DNA of 13,600 bases from Leptolyngbya sp. SIO4C1 (GTDB lineage Bacteria > Cyanobacteriota > Cyanobacteriia > Phormidesmidales > Phormidesmidaceae). The notes below the pieces were generated by a model. It saw only the letters and a list, made by a program, of their open reading frames with translations. It made no database searches and was not told where the DNA came from. Positions within the stretch are counted from its first letter, which is position 1. Every line of letters starts with the position of its first letter. The stretch covers positions 1-13,600 of the forward strand of contig JAAHIA010000088.1 in assembly GCA_010671975.1 (NCBI GenBank), written 5' to 3'. Both the position numbers and the translations under genes were made by a program. This document shows, piece after piece, positions 1 through 6,767 of this stretch.

Positions 1-97
1 TTCCCACAACGGTAACGTCTAATCCACTTCCTCGAAGCAAATCAGTAATCATTTCTCGCTGAGCAACACTATCTTCAACTACTAGAATCGTGCTCAT
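1..97 (-). CDS. CheY-like response regulator, N-terminus only (PilH/PixH type)
   Basis: This gene runs off the left edge of the window; about 32 codons are visible from an ATG at 97. The protein starts MSTILVVEDSVAQREMITDL, the first beta strand and acidic pocket (Glu-Asp) of a receiver domain, and continues to a second strand ending VTVVG. Single-domain receivers of this kind follow PatA-type regulators in cyanobacterial taxis operons, usually before a CheW-like protein, a methyl-accepting protein and a CheA-like kinase. The PatA-like gene lies just upstream on the same strand, so I infer the same order here. The phosphoacceptor Asp and the C-terminus lie outside the window, so an additional output domain cannot be excluded. 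No clear Shine-Dalgarno sequence precedes the ATG. Confidence 0.85.
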   Translation of the reverse strand, partial: MSTILVVEDSVAQREMITDLLRGSGLDVTVVG

Positions 98-354
98 AAC
101 CGGAATCTCAACGCTCAAGATCTGCCCATATTTGCAGCCACCTCATTATGCCCTTAGATGCCGAGATTAACGGGGTTTAGCGAAAATCGGCCACCGCGAT
201 TCCGTCAGAGGCATCCTGTGCCTAATCAAAGTACCCTGTCTAGACCAGTTTCTTAAACTTTCATCAAAGATTCTCTGTAGATTCCAGGTTAAAAATATTA
301 CTTACTAGCGTTGAGGCACTGGAATGCTATGGGTCAGAAATGCTGTGAATGACG
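98..354. other. 257-base gap between patA-like and cheY-like genes
   Basis: Both flanking genes are on the minus strand, yet 257 bases separate them, which is wide for a two-gene pair usually kept tight. I see no open frame worth calling, no clear terminator hairpin and no convincing promoter. A CATAAT hexamer reading on the minus strand (complement of 145-150) is a possible -10 box but lacks a matching -35 box. The cheY-like operon may therefore have its own promoter here, but the sequence does not prove it. Confidence 0.4.
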
Positions 355-1563
355 CTACGAATTAAGAACGTCAGCGATTTCTTCAGCCAGCAGATGTTCG
401 GGCTGCGATCGGTTGGGGTTGCCCTGGCCCACATACTGCTCAACCAGCGTCAGCAGCTCGTGCTCGCCAAAAGGCTTGGTCAAATAGTCGGTAGCGCCGG
501 CCATGCGAGCCTTGATGCGATCAATAAATTCCCCTTTGCCCGTCAGCATAATAATCGGAACTTCGCGAAATAGGGCGGCCTGGCGCATCATGGCACAAAG
601 CTGATAGCCTTCTAACTCAGGCATGGCAATGTCGCACAGAATCAGGTCGGGCTTGAGCTGAAACAGCAGGCCCAAAGCTCTCAGTGGATTGGCAATGGAG
701 GTTACCTCGTACCCCTGCGCATCTAAGATCTTTTCGACCGTTTGGCGCACGGTTAACCCGTCGTCAATGCAGACAATGCGCGGCACCCGTTCTCGCTGCC
801 ACGGGCTGGCTGCGTTAGGATTCGTCGAGATCGCGCCAGCCAGCGAGGGCACCATCTGAACGATACCGCTGGTTGTGTAGGGATAGAGCGTTTTAGCGAC
901 GCGCAGAATATCCCAGTGCAGATAGCGCGCCAGCTGGACTAGCGTAGTTTGCCCACTCAGCCAGGGCAGCAGCAGCGCTAGCGCCGGCTCAGCAGCAGCA
1001 GGATTAACTAAGGTCGGGCGCTGGCTGACTGACTGAATGTGTGGCTGCAGCCGATGCCATTCTTGAACCTGCTGTATCACCTTGGCGACTAGAGGCGCGA
1101 TCGCAAAGGTAGTCAGCTGGGGACTCAGTGCCGAACTGAGCTGAAATACAAAGGTGCCGTGGTGCAGGCTGAGCAGCTCGAACAGCGTCTCTTCTACCAT
1201 GCGCCGCAGAAAGGTACGACCGCGATGCGGACTGAGGCTGCCTTTTTCTAGCAGCGTCCAAAGCATGCCATATTCAGGCAGATTGAACGGAGCCACTTCC
1301 GCAGCCACCGTTCGATCGAGGCTGACTTTGGATTCGGCCTGCGCTAAATAGTCATGCAGCCGGTTGAGCTGTCCAGAAGTTTCGCCCGCATAGACGATCT
1401 GGCCGTTCATAAAAAAGACGACCCAGGACGTCGGCTGATTGATAGGCGTCGCCGCCGCTGCCTGCGCAGCATAGGCTTCAACATAGAGTTCGCCAGTGCG
1501 CTGACCTAACTCAATGAGCTGAAGAATGCTGCGAATATCTAGCTCGCTCAACTGCCCCTGCAT
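355..1563 (-). CDS. PatA-like response regulator (PATAN/DUF4388 domain plus receiver)
   Basis: The protein is a taxis or pattern-type response regulator, as found at the head of cyanobacterial pilus phototaxis/chemotaxis operons (PixG/PilG type). Numbered from the ATG at 1563 (402 residues), residues 1 to about 240 form the PATAN/DUF4388-like region, opening MQGQLSELDIRSILQLIE. Residues about 262-380 form a receiver domain with the acidic pair in CIDDG (Asp267-Asp268), the phosphoacceptor in LCDIAMP (Asp311), the Thr of MLTGKG and the invariant Lys of TKPF (Lys363). All phosphorylation residues are present. The open frame extends three codons to a TTG at 1572, but the ATG fits the domain start better; neither has a strong ribosome binding site. 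The CheY-like gene follows after 257 bases. Output is probably by protein-protein contact, as no DNA-binding domain is visible. Confidence 0.9.
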   Translation of the reverse strand: MQGQLSELDIRSILQLIELGQRTGELYVEAYAAQAAAATPINQPTSWVVFFMNGQIVYAGETSGQLNRLHDYLAQAESKVSLDRTVAAEVAPFNLPEYGMLWTLLEKGSLSPHRGRTFLRRMVEETLFELLSLHHGTFVFQLSSALSPQLTTFAIAPLVAKVIQQVQEWHRLQPHIQSVSQRPTLVNPAAAEPALALLLPWLSGQTTLVQLARYLHWDILRVAKTLYPYTTSGIVQMVPSLAGAISTNPNAASPWQRERVPRIVCIDDGLTVRQTVEKILDAQGYEVTSIANPLRALGLLFQLKPDLILCDIAMPELEGYQLCAMMRQAALFREVPIIMLTGKGEFIDRIKARMAGATDYLTKPFGEHELLTLVEQYVGQGNPNRSQPEHLLAEEIADVLNS

Positions 1564-2066
1564 AGACGTCAACCCGCTTGCCTCAACGGGTCGCTAAAAA
1601 TTGCTAAGCCTTTCATCAGGATGAGGTAGCCCGATTGTTTGCTCATTAATGCTATCCGTCCTCCTGTGAACACACCCTAGCCTAAGACTACTGTAACGGC
1701 GAACGCGCTTTGAAAATTCTGCCCTGGCTTCACATATCAAATGTTTTTTCTAAAGAACAGAGTATTCCCACAGCGCCGCTTTCCAAACGCTCGAATAATG
1801 TAAATGGGTCTTTTTTGCGATATACCTTTTTCAGCGATATATCTATAGAGCATTGAGCAAATCTGCGGATGTTGAGTAGAGTGGTACCGTGCCAGGGGCG
1901 CTCGGGAATCTTAGACGCTGAAAACGCTCATTATGATGCTTGAGCTCAGCAATTTGTGCTTCCTACGCTATGGTTACTTCTAGGACAACGAAGTTTCAGA
2001 CAAAATGGAATGCTAGCCTAGTTTGGGCCGAGTTCAAGCGTCGGTGTAGATAAGGGGAATGCCAGC
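1564..2066. other. Divergent intergenic region between patA-like gene and hmpF
   Basis: About 500 bases separate the two divergent motility genes and should hold promoters for both. The stretch 1735-1850 is AT-rich against its surroundings and contains two copies of GCGATATA (1817-1824 and 1834-1841), 17 bases apart. A 16-codon frame opening with ATG at 1933 has no supporting ribosome binding site and is probably chance. No RNA gene, terminator or riboswitch is recognised. Confidence 0.5.
1815..1843 (+). promoter_or_regulatory. Candidate promoter for hmpF
   Basis: TTGCGA (1815-1820) and TATATC (1838-1843) are separated by 17 bases, with four of six matches to each sigma-70 consensus hexamer. 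They lie in the AT-rich part of the divergent region. If used, transcription would begin near 1850 and leave a leader of about 215 bases before the GTG of hmpF. This is a weak call from sequence alone. Confidence 0.25.
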
Positions 2067-3836
2067 GTGCTGTATTTGACAGAAGTACAGAAGAAAAGCG
2101 GATTTATTGGCAGCGGCAAAACAGAGTTTAAGCTGTTGGCCTGCCAGCGCTCGGAGCAAAACTGGAGTGCCGTACCAGGCGATGAGATTGTCCCCGCACC
2201 GGACGACGCTACTTACAGCTCAGGCGCTCTGGTCATGATTGAGCTGACGGGCAATCGTCAGGTTCAGCGCCACTACGAAGCCGGTCGTCCCTTAATTAAC
2301 ATTCTGCAGAATTTCTCTAGCCTCAGTAAAAAGTTCAAAACCCAAGAAGATGAAATTGAGCAGTGGAAGCAGTCGCTGACCTATCAAAGTCAAGAGCTAA
2401 ACCGGCGGGAGATGGAGCTAGAAGCCCGTCAGGAGGAGCTAGAGCAGGCGGAGGCCGATTTAGAAAAGGTTGAAGCCCAGCGCGAAGAGGTTGAAAAGTC
2501 ACGGGCTGAAGCCGAATCCATTCGAGCAGAGTATGAGCGTAAGAACAGCGAGCTAGAAGGTGCCTGGGCTCACCTCAACGGAGAGCTGCAAAAGCTTGAG
2601 GACCGCCAGAGCGAGCTGCAGGGTAGCCCGGCGCTAGACGATGCTCAGGTGCAGCAGGTGCATGAAGCGCTAGCGCGATTGACTGGCACCGTTGTCCCCA
2701 CAGACAACGTCCGTGAGCAGCTGACGGCCACCGTTGAGCTAGCTGCCGAACAGCAGTCAGTCCTCGATGAGCAGTGGCGAGCGCTAGAGCAGGCCAGATC
2801 GACACTCAGCCAGCAGCAGGCTCAGATCGAGCAGCAGCGGCAGCAGCTTGAGCAAGGCTGGCAGGCTCTGCAGTCTGCTGAGAACGAGCTAGCCGAAGCA
2901 AAAGCGGAACAGCGCCGCTATCAGGCGCTGATGGATGCCAAGCACAGCCAAAACCAGCTGCTGTCTGAGCAGCTGCATGTCCAAAGCAGTCTGTATCAGC
3001 AGGTCTATGGGCTGCTCAACGCCGGAGACAAAGTCAGGCTGAGTAAAAAGATCGATGTCGCAGCGCTAGAGGCAATGCCCGAGGAAGGGCTGCAGGCGCT
3101 AGTGAGCGAGCTTGAACAAGATCTAGAAAAGATGTCTCGCTTCGTCAACGATCAAGAAGAAGAACTGAAGCTGCAGCAGCAGGCGATTGACGAACTCAAG
3201 GCCAAGATTGAAGCCGCCAGTGAATATGATCGGCTGCAGCTAGGCGCAGAGATGACAGAGGAGCAGGATCGCTATCAGATGTTGGAAAAGACGCTGATTG
3301 GTCAGCGTCGCAACCTGCTCGAGCGGGAAGAAACGCTGGCGCAGCATCGCGCGGTTTTGCTCAGACGGCAGGGGGTAGCAGACGAGGCAGACGCAGCAGA
3401 AACGGCCGTAGATACGGCCGAACTAGAGCCTGTACTTGAGCACATCGACGGCGTTCGCAAGCAGCTCAGTGAAGCTGCTCAGCAGATTGAGAGCGATCTA
3501 GGCGAGCTAACCCAGCAAAACGAGGCGCTCAAGCAGCAGATTGAGCAGCGTACCCAGGCGTTAGCAACCCAGCGAGACCAGCTGCGCGAGCTGCAGTCAG
3601 CTCTAATCGAGCAGCAAAGTGACAGTGCGCAGCAGCAGAGCCGAATTACGCTATCTGAGACCTGTCTGCAGCCGGTACAGGATAAGCTTGATGAGGTGCG
3701 ACCCAAGCTAGAGGCGCTGCTAGGTATCGTGTCGCAGTTCCAGGAGGCCAGCGACTATCAGCTGCAGTCCATTTCAGAACTCAGTCAGATTGTTCAGTCG
3801 CTGGCTGCGGATGAACCGGTTGCCGCCGCTTCGTAA
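2067..3836 (+). CDS. hmpF: HmpF-type pilus motility/taxis coiled-coil protein
   Basis: The N-terminus (MLYLTEVQKKSGFIGSGKTE, continuing through KLLACQRSEQNWSAVPG) matches my memory of cyanobacterial HmpF, a protein needed for gliding or twitching that localises to cell poles and influences surface type IV pili. Residues 1 to about 85 form a compact conserved head. From about 90 to 575 the 589-residue protein is almost entirely heptad-rich Gln/Glu/Leu/Ala coiled coil. A short break near residues 310-335 and another near 450 suggest separate coiled segments, and the last 20 residues (LAADEPVAAAS) look disordered. There is no signal peptide or membrane span. The start is GTG at 2067, preceded by AAGGGG (2052-2057). 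It is divergent from the PatA-like/CheY-like pair, which supports a role in pilus taxis. Coiled coils attract spurious matches, so the call rests mainly on the head domain and the neighbours. Confidence 0.85.
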   Translation: MLYLTEVQKKSGFIGSGKTEFKLLACQRSEQNWSAVPGDEIVPAPDDATYSSGALVMIELTGNRQVQRHYEAGRPLINILQNFSSLSKKFKTQEDEIEQWKQSLTYQSQELNRREMELEARQEELEQAEADLEKVEAQREEVEKSRAEAESIRAEYERKNSELEGAWAHLNGELQKLEDRQSELQGSPALDDAQVQQVHEALARLTGTVVPTDNVREQLTATVELAAEQQSVLDEQWRALEQARSTLSQQQAQIEQQRQQLEQGWQALQSAENELAEAKAEQRRYQALMDAKHSQNQLLSEQLHVQSSLYQQVYGLLNAGDKVRLSKKIDVAALEAMPEEGLQALVSELEQDLEKMSRFVNDQEEELKLQQQAIDELKAKIEAASEYDRLQLGAEMTEEQDRYQMLEKTLIGQRRNLLEREETLAQHRAVLLRRQGVADEADAAETAVDTAELEPVLEHIDGVRKQLSEAAQQIESDLGELTQQNEALKQQIEQRTQALATQRDQLRELQSALIEQQSDSAQQQSRITLSETCLQPVQDKLDEVRPKLEALLGIVSQFQEASDYQLQSISELSQIVQSLAADEPVAAAS

Positions 3837-3859
3837 CACCGTTGAGGCTTTTTGAGATA

Positions 3860-4063
3860 ATGATTTGGGTAAATGAGCAAATTGACCCCTGCGGTATTCT
3901 CTACTCATGCATTGCCTGCTGTGATGAGCAGCAGGCGCGCGAGTGCCACGAGACATTTCAGCAAAACCTAACTCAGGAGCAAAAGGAAGCCGGTTGGACC
4001 GCGCAGCTGCGCACCGTTGACTCCTGGGAAGAGGTCCCAGTCAGTGCGCTCAAGCTATCCTAA
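3860..4063 (+). CDS. Small cysteine-rich conserved-looking protein of unknown function
   Basis: I do not recognise a named family. The 67-residue protein begins MIWVNEQIDPCGILYSCIAC and carries five cysteines in a C11-x5-C17-x2-C20-C21-x7-C29-H30 arrangement, followed by a charged helical stretch (QQARECHETFQQNLTQEQK) and a Trp-containing tail. A frame-open TTG at 3842 would add six residues; the ATG at 3860 gives the more natural start. It follows hmpF after 23 bases and precedes the S4 gene by 14 bases, so the three probably share a transcript. The clustered cysteines could bind metal or be redox active, but no known zinc or iron-sulfur motif is matched exactly. It is soluble, with no membrane segment or signal peptide. 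Confidence 0.7.
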   Translation: MIWVNEQIDPCGILYSCIACCDEQQARECHETFQQNLTQEQKEAGWTAQLRTVDSWEEVPVSALKLS

Positions 4064-4077
4064 GGCGACAGGCTAAT

Positions 4078-4287
4078 ATGGCAGCCGATTTTATCAAGCT
4101 CGATCAGTTTCTTAAGCTAATGCAGGTCACTGCCTCTGGGGGACAGGCCAAGGTTTTAGTGCAAAGCGGTCAGGTGCAGGTCAACGGTGAGCAAGAGCTG
4201 CGACGCGGGCGCAAGCTGGTCAACGGCGATCGCGTCACCTTTGCCGGGCAGACTTATCAGGTGCAGCTGCCGCGCGATCGCACCTAG
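4078..4287 (+). CDS. S4-domain RNA-binding mini-protein (YbcJ/YaaA-like)
   Basis: The 69-residue protein is essentially one S4 domain: residues 6-60 contain LDQFLKLMQVTASGGQAK, then VNGE, RRGRKL and GDRV, the usual spacing of helix, turn and strand in this RNA-binding fold. Proteins of this size and composition are YbcJ/YaaA-type S4 proteins, thought to bind structured RNA such as rRNA; their exact role is often unknown. The start is ATG at 4078, 14 bases after the preceding stop, which suggests an operon with the cysteine-rich gene and hmpF. Two HIP1 octamers lie near its 3' end (4226-4233 and 4274-4281). No catalytic domain such as a pseudouridine synthase is attached, so a role in RNA binding rather than modification is inferred. 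Confidence 0.85.
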   Translation: MAADFIKLDQFLKLMQVTASGGQAKVLVQSGQVQVNGEQELRRGRKLVNGDRVTFAGQTYQVQLPRDRT

Positions 4288-4367
4288 CGCTGTCTAGAGG
4301 CGAGCGGTTAGCGCTGAATTTCAAATACGTTTAGAATTGTAAAAATTTCTGATCAAGCTAAAACGCT

Positions 4368-4628
4368 ATGACGCCTAACGTTGAAATCTATACCTGGAGT
4401 CGCTGTCCCTTTTGTATTCGGGCCAAAGCCCTGCTCGATCGAAAAGGGATTGACTACACCGAATACTGCATTGACGGCGATGAAGCGGCCCGCGAGCAGA
4501 TGGCAGGGCGCAGTCACGGTCGGCGCTCTCTCCCTCAAATCTTTATTGACGATCGGCATATCGGCGGCTGTGACGACCTCCACGCGCTAGATCGCCAAAA
4601 GCAGCTCGATGCCATGCTAGTTAGCTGA
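4368..4628 (+). CDS. grxC: Glutaredoxin, dithiol type (GrxC)
   Basis: This 86-residue protein is a classic dithiol glutaredoxin, which reduces disulfides and glutathione-mixed disulfides in the cytoplasm at the expense of glutathione. The active site is CPFC (Cys13-Cys16), preceded by a beta strand (VEIYTW). The cis-proline is Pro56 in SLPQIFID, where most relatives have TVPQ, and the glutathione-binding GGCDD lies at 66-70. Length and motif spacing match the bacterial GrxC class. It begins 80 bases after the S4 gene, which allows its own promoter, although co-transcription with the hmpF cluster is possible. It converges with the hibernation factor gene. No clear Shine-Dalgarno sequence precedes the ATG. 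Confidence 0.95.
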   Translation: MTPNVEIYTWSRCPFCIRAKALLDRKGIDYTEYCIDGDEAAREQMAGRSHGRRSLPQIFIDDRHIGGCDDLHALDRQKQLDAMLVS

Positions 4629-4668
4629 GGACGCAGCTCCCGCGTTTAATAGGCCCTGAAGCAAATAA

Positions 4669-4694
4669 GACAGAGAGGACATCTCCTCTCTGTC
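4669..4694 (-). terminator. Strong hairpin between grxC and hpf, likely terminator
   Basis: An 11-base-pair perfect stem (GACAGAGAGGA at 4669-4679 with its complement at 4684-4694) closes a four-base loop. On the minus strand the hairpin is followed by TTATTTG, so it best serves as the terminator of the hibernation factor gene, whose stop is about 60 bases upstream. On the plus strand no T-run follows, so termination of grxC would be weaker, though the convergent position suits a bidirectional terminator. Confidence 0.7.
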
Positions 4695-4715
4695 CCTGCT
4701 AAGTTTGAACCGGGC

Positions 4716-4743
4716 TAGCGGCTAGATCTTTAGCGGCTAGATC
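4716..4743. repeat. Two 13-base direct repeats downstream of hpf
   Basis: The sequence TAGCGGCTAGATC occurs at 4716-4728 and again at 4731-4743, a period of 15 bases. It lies between the hpf stop codon and the hairpin. Each copy contains CTAG, which reads as a TAG stop on either strand. Confidence 0.8.
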
Positions 4744-4756
4744 GGCCAGCGCTACG

Positions 4757-5398
4757 CTAGGCCACAACCGAGTTAGCCGCGCTGCGATCGTCTGACTTAG
4801 CCATCTCCGGATGATTAGCCGGACGCGGCTGAATGATGCCGTAACCGCCGTGATTGCGTTCGTAGATGACGTTGATTTGGTGAGTCTCTGCATTGAGGAA
4901 CATGTAGAAGTCGTGATCGACTAGCTCAAGCTGGGCTAGCGCCTCCTGCACGCTCATCGGCGGCATGACAAAGTACTTGGTGCGGACGACCTCGGGCGGC
5001 AGCTGCGGCTCTTTCTGGTTCAGCACCTCAGAGATATCGGGCGTTTCAATCGGCATTTCAGGGCTGGCATCGGTTGGCCTGACTGATACATGCTCAAGGC
5101 TGCGCCGCTTTTCTTTGTATCGACGCAGCTGACGGCTGATTTTGTCAGTGACTAAGTCAATGCTGGCATAGAGATTATCGCTGCTTTCTTCGGCGCGAAC
5201 GACCGCCTGATTGACGTAGATCGTCACTTCCGCCGCCTGTTTAGGATTTATCCGGGGATTGCGAGCCACCGATAGGTTAACATCGACTTCATTAATTAAG
5301 TGCTGATAGTGATTAACCGCTTTCTCAATTTTTTGCGAGACGTAGTTACGAATCGCCTCGGTAATCTCGATGTTTTTTCCCTGGATAACAAGCTTCAT
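4757..5398 (-). CDS. hpf: Ribosome hibernation promoting factor, long form (HPF/LrtA)
   Basis: The protein binds the 30S subunit and drives formation of inactive 100S ribosome dimers when growth slows; the cyanobacterial version is known as LrtA, the light-repressed transcript. Residues 1-105 form the S30AE/HPF domain (MKLVIQGKNIEITEAIRNYV, then a basic QLRRYKEKRR helix at 90-99). A proline-rich linker covers about 106-138. Residues 139-190 form the C-terminal dimerisation domain with RTKYFVMPPM and MFLNAETHQINVIYERNHGGYGIIQP-like strands. At 213 residues it is the usual long form. The ATG at 5398 is preceded by a clear GGAGG. It is divergent from lipB and followed by a hairpin. Dark or stationary-phase induction is expected from the family but not visible in the short upstream region. 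Confidence 0.95.
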   Translation of the reverse strand: MKLVIQGKNIEITEAIRNYVSQKIEKAVNHYQHLINEVDVNLSVARNPRINPKQAAEVTIYVNQAVVRAEESSDNLYASIDLVTDKISRQLRRYKEKRRSLEHVSVRPTDASPEMPIETPDISEVLNQKEPQLPPEVVRTKYFVMPPMSVQEALAQLELVDHDFYMFLNAETHQINVIYERNHGGYGIIQPRPANHPEMAKSDDRSAANSVVA

Positions 5399-5589
5399 AA
5401 GCTGCCTCCGTTACACATACAGCTGATGTCTTCACCCTAACACCTGTTCTTTAGTAGAGCGATCTCCTTCAGAATCCTTTGCATCCTTTGATAATTCTTG
5501 ACCTCGTTAAGTCTGTACTTTTCTTAAGCTATCTGCGCTTCGCCCGGTCTCTATTCCTGCCCTGTCACTACGGCCCCTGCCGACTTGCC

Positions 5590-6291
5590 ATGCTACCCCA
5601 CTCTCGCTCTACGCAGCTCTATTTGCCAGGAATAGTGCCCTATCAGCAGGCTTGGCGCTGGCAGCAGCAGCTAGTGGCCGAGCGCAGGACAGCAGCGGTT
5701 CCAGATGCGCTGTTGCTGCTTGAGCATCCGCCTGTTTACACGTTAGGTCAGGGGGCAACCGCAGCGCATCTAAGGTTTTCTGCGCCAGCGTTAGCGGCCT
5801 CTGCGCCAGCGCTGTATCGAGTTGAGCGGGGCGGCGAAGTGACCTATCACTGCCCGGGCCAGCTAGTTGGCTACCCCATTCTCAACCTGCGGCACTACCG
5901 GCAAGATCTGCATTGGTATCTCAGACAGCTAGAAGCCGTTTTGATCCGCGCGATCGCTCAGTATGGACTGCCGGCCGAGCGCATCGAAGGGCTCACCGGC
6001 GTTTGGGTAGCTGGCTATAAGGTCGCGGCGATTGGCATTAAGGTCAGCCGCTGGATTACCATGCACGGCTTTGCGCTGAATATCTGTCCAGACATGGCCG
6101 GTTTTCGGCAGATTGTGCCCTGCGGCATTGCCGATCGGCCGGTTGGCAGCCTACATCAGTTTCTCCCGCAGCTGACGTTTTCACAGATGCAGCAGACCGT
6201 GATGCAAGCCTTTGAAGCTATTTTTGAGACGCGCCTGCAGCCGACTGAGCTGCCGCTCAGCTGGCAAACGTCTAGCCAGCAGCCCTGCTAG
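5590..6291 (+). CDS. lipB: Lipoyl(octanoyl) transferase LipB
   Basis: LipB moves the octanoyl group from acyl carrier protein to lipoyl domains of complexes such as pyruvate dehydrogenase and the glycine cleavage H protein; LipA then adds sulfur. From the ATG at 5590 the protein is 233 residues, the normal size. Conserved blocks are LLLEHPPVYTLG (41-53), RGGEVTYHCPGQ (80-91), the catalytic Lys144 in GYKVAAIGIKVSRW, MHGFALN (158-164) and the catalytic Cys178 in VPCGI. The open frame extends to a TTG at 5479, but those 37 codons encode a hydrophobic stretch outside the family, so I start at 5590. A duplicated SAPAL (64-68 and 71-75) comes from a repeated TCTGCGCCAGCG. The stop codon lies in a tandem repeat shared with the end of ssb. 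Confidence 0.95.
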   Translation: MLPHSRSTQLYLPGIVPYQQAWRWQQQLVAERRTAAVPDALLLLEHPPVYTLGQGATAAHLRFSAPALAASAPALYRVERGGEVTYHCPGQLVGYPILNLRHYRQDLHWYLRQLEAVLIRAIAQYGLPAERIEGLTGVWVAGYKVAAIGIKVSRWITMHGFALNICPDMAGFRQIVPCGIADRPVGSLHQFLPQLTFSQMQQTVMQAFEAIFETRLQPTELPLSWQTSSQQPC

Positions 6292-6328
6292 ACCATATCT
6301 ACCTGCTAGACCATATCTAAGTGCTAGA
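6284..6328. repeat. 18-base tandem repeat spanning the lipB and ssb stop codons
   Basis: CCTGCTAGACCATATCTA occurs at 6284-6301 and 6302-6319, followed by a partial third unit at the same 18-base spacing (TGCTAGA at 6322-6328). CTAG in each unit (6288, 6306, 6324) is a stop on both strands. Because 18 is a multiple of three, all three stops are in frame for lipB on the plus strand and for ssb on the minus strand. lipB ends in the first unit and ssb ends in the third. Confidence 0.9.
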
Positions 6329-6767
6329 ACGGAATGTCGTCATAGTCAGGTTCAGCCGTGGCTGTGGCCGCCGGACTTTGAGCTGTGGCTGCGGTCGCGG
6401 TGGGCGCGGGGGGACCGCTGGCGCTAGCGGTAACGGCTGCCTCGGCAAAGGCAGCTGTCTGCAAATCAGACAGGCTGTGCAGGCGCTGCACCGTAATCTC
6501 GGCTCGCTTTTCGCGGAAGCCTTCGGGCCGGTCAACCGTCTTCATGGTCAGCCGACCTTCAATCACCACGCGATCGCCTAGCTGATAGCGCTCTTGAATT
6601 TCCTGAGCCAGGTTACCCCAGCCTACGGCTTTTAGCTGCACTGACGCATCTTCAGAGCGCAGCCCAGGAATTTGCACCACAAACTCTGTCACCGGGGTTT
6701 GATTATCAGAGGTGTAGCGCAGCTGAGGCGCCTGCACGACCTCAGCCATCAAAATGCAATGGTTCAT
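6324..6767 (-). CDS. ssb: Single-stranded DNA-binding protein
   Basis: The protein protects single-stranded DNA in replication, repair and recombination. From the ATG at 6767 it has 147 residues. Residues 1 to about 98 form an OB fold (MNHCILMAEVVQAPQLRYTS, VGWGNLAQEI, GDRVVIEGRL), close to the divergent cyanobacterial SSB type. Residues 101-138 are an Ala/Thr/Pro-rich flexible linker, and the end is the acidic partner-binding tip DYDDIPF. The frame stays open upstream for 29 codons, but these overlap the end of the preceding gene and do not resemble SSB. The start overlaps the stop of the sugar nucleotidyltransferase gene as ATGA, which strongly suggests translational coupling. A second Met at residue 7 is an alternative start. 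The C-terminus converges with lipB. Confidence 0.93.
   Translation of the reverse strand: MNHCILMAEVVQAPQLRYTSDNQTPVTEFVVQIPGLRSEDASVQLKAVGWGNLAQEIQERYQLGDRVVIEGRLTMKTVDRPEGFREKRAEITVQRLHSLSDLQTAAFAEAAVTASASGPPAPTATAATAQSPAATATAEPDYDDIPF

Noticed and set aside
1933..1983. A 16-codon frame (MMLELSNLCFLRYGYF) upstream of hmpF
   Set aside because: No ribosome binding site and no coding signature; short frames of this size are expected by chance in a 500-base gap.
2395..3640. Repetitive CAG/GAG-rich DNA in hmpF as a possible repeat element
   Set aside because: The pattern follows from the Gln/Glu-rich coiled-coil heptads and the frame is continuous, so it is coding rather than an independent repeat.
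4288..4367. Possible hairpin AGCGCT ... AGCGCT and TAGAAT box before grxC
   Set aside because: The six-base stem has an 18-base loop, and the -10-like box has no matching -35 box, so neither a terminator nor a promoter could be called.
5479..5589. N-terminal extension of LipB from a TTG, with a hydrophobic segment like a signal peptide
   Set aside because: LipB is cytoplasmic and the family begins near the ATG at 5590; the extension has no ribosome binding site and is probably chance readthrough of an open frame.
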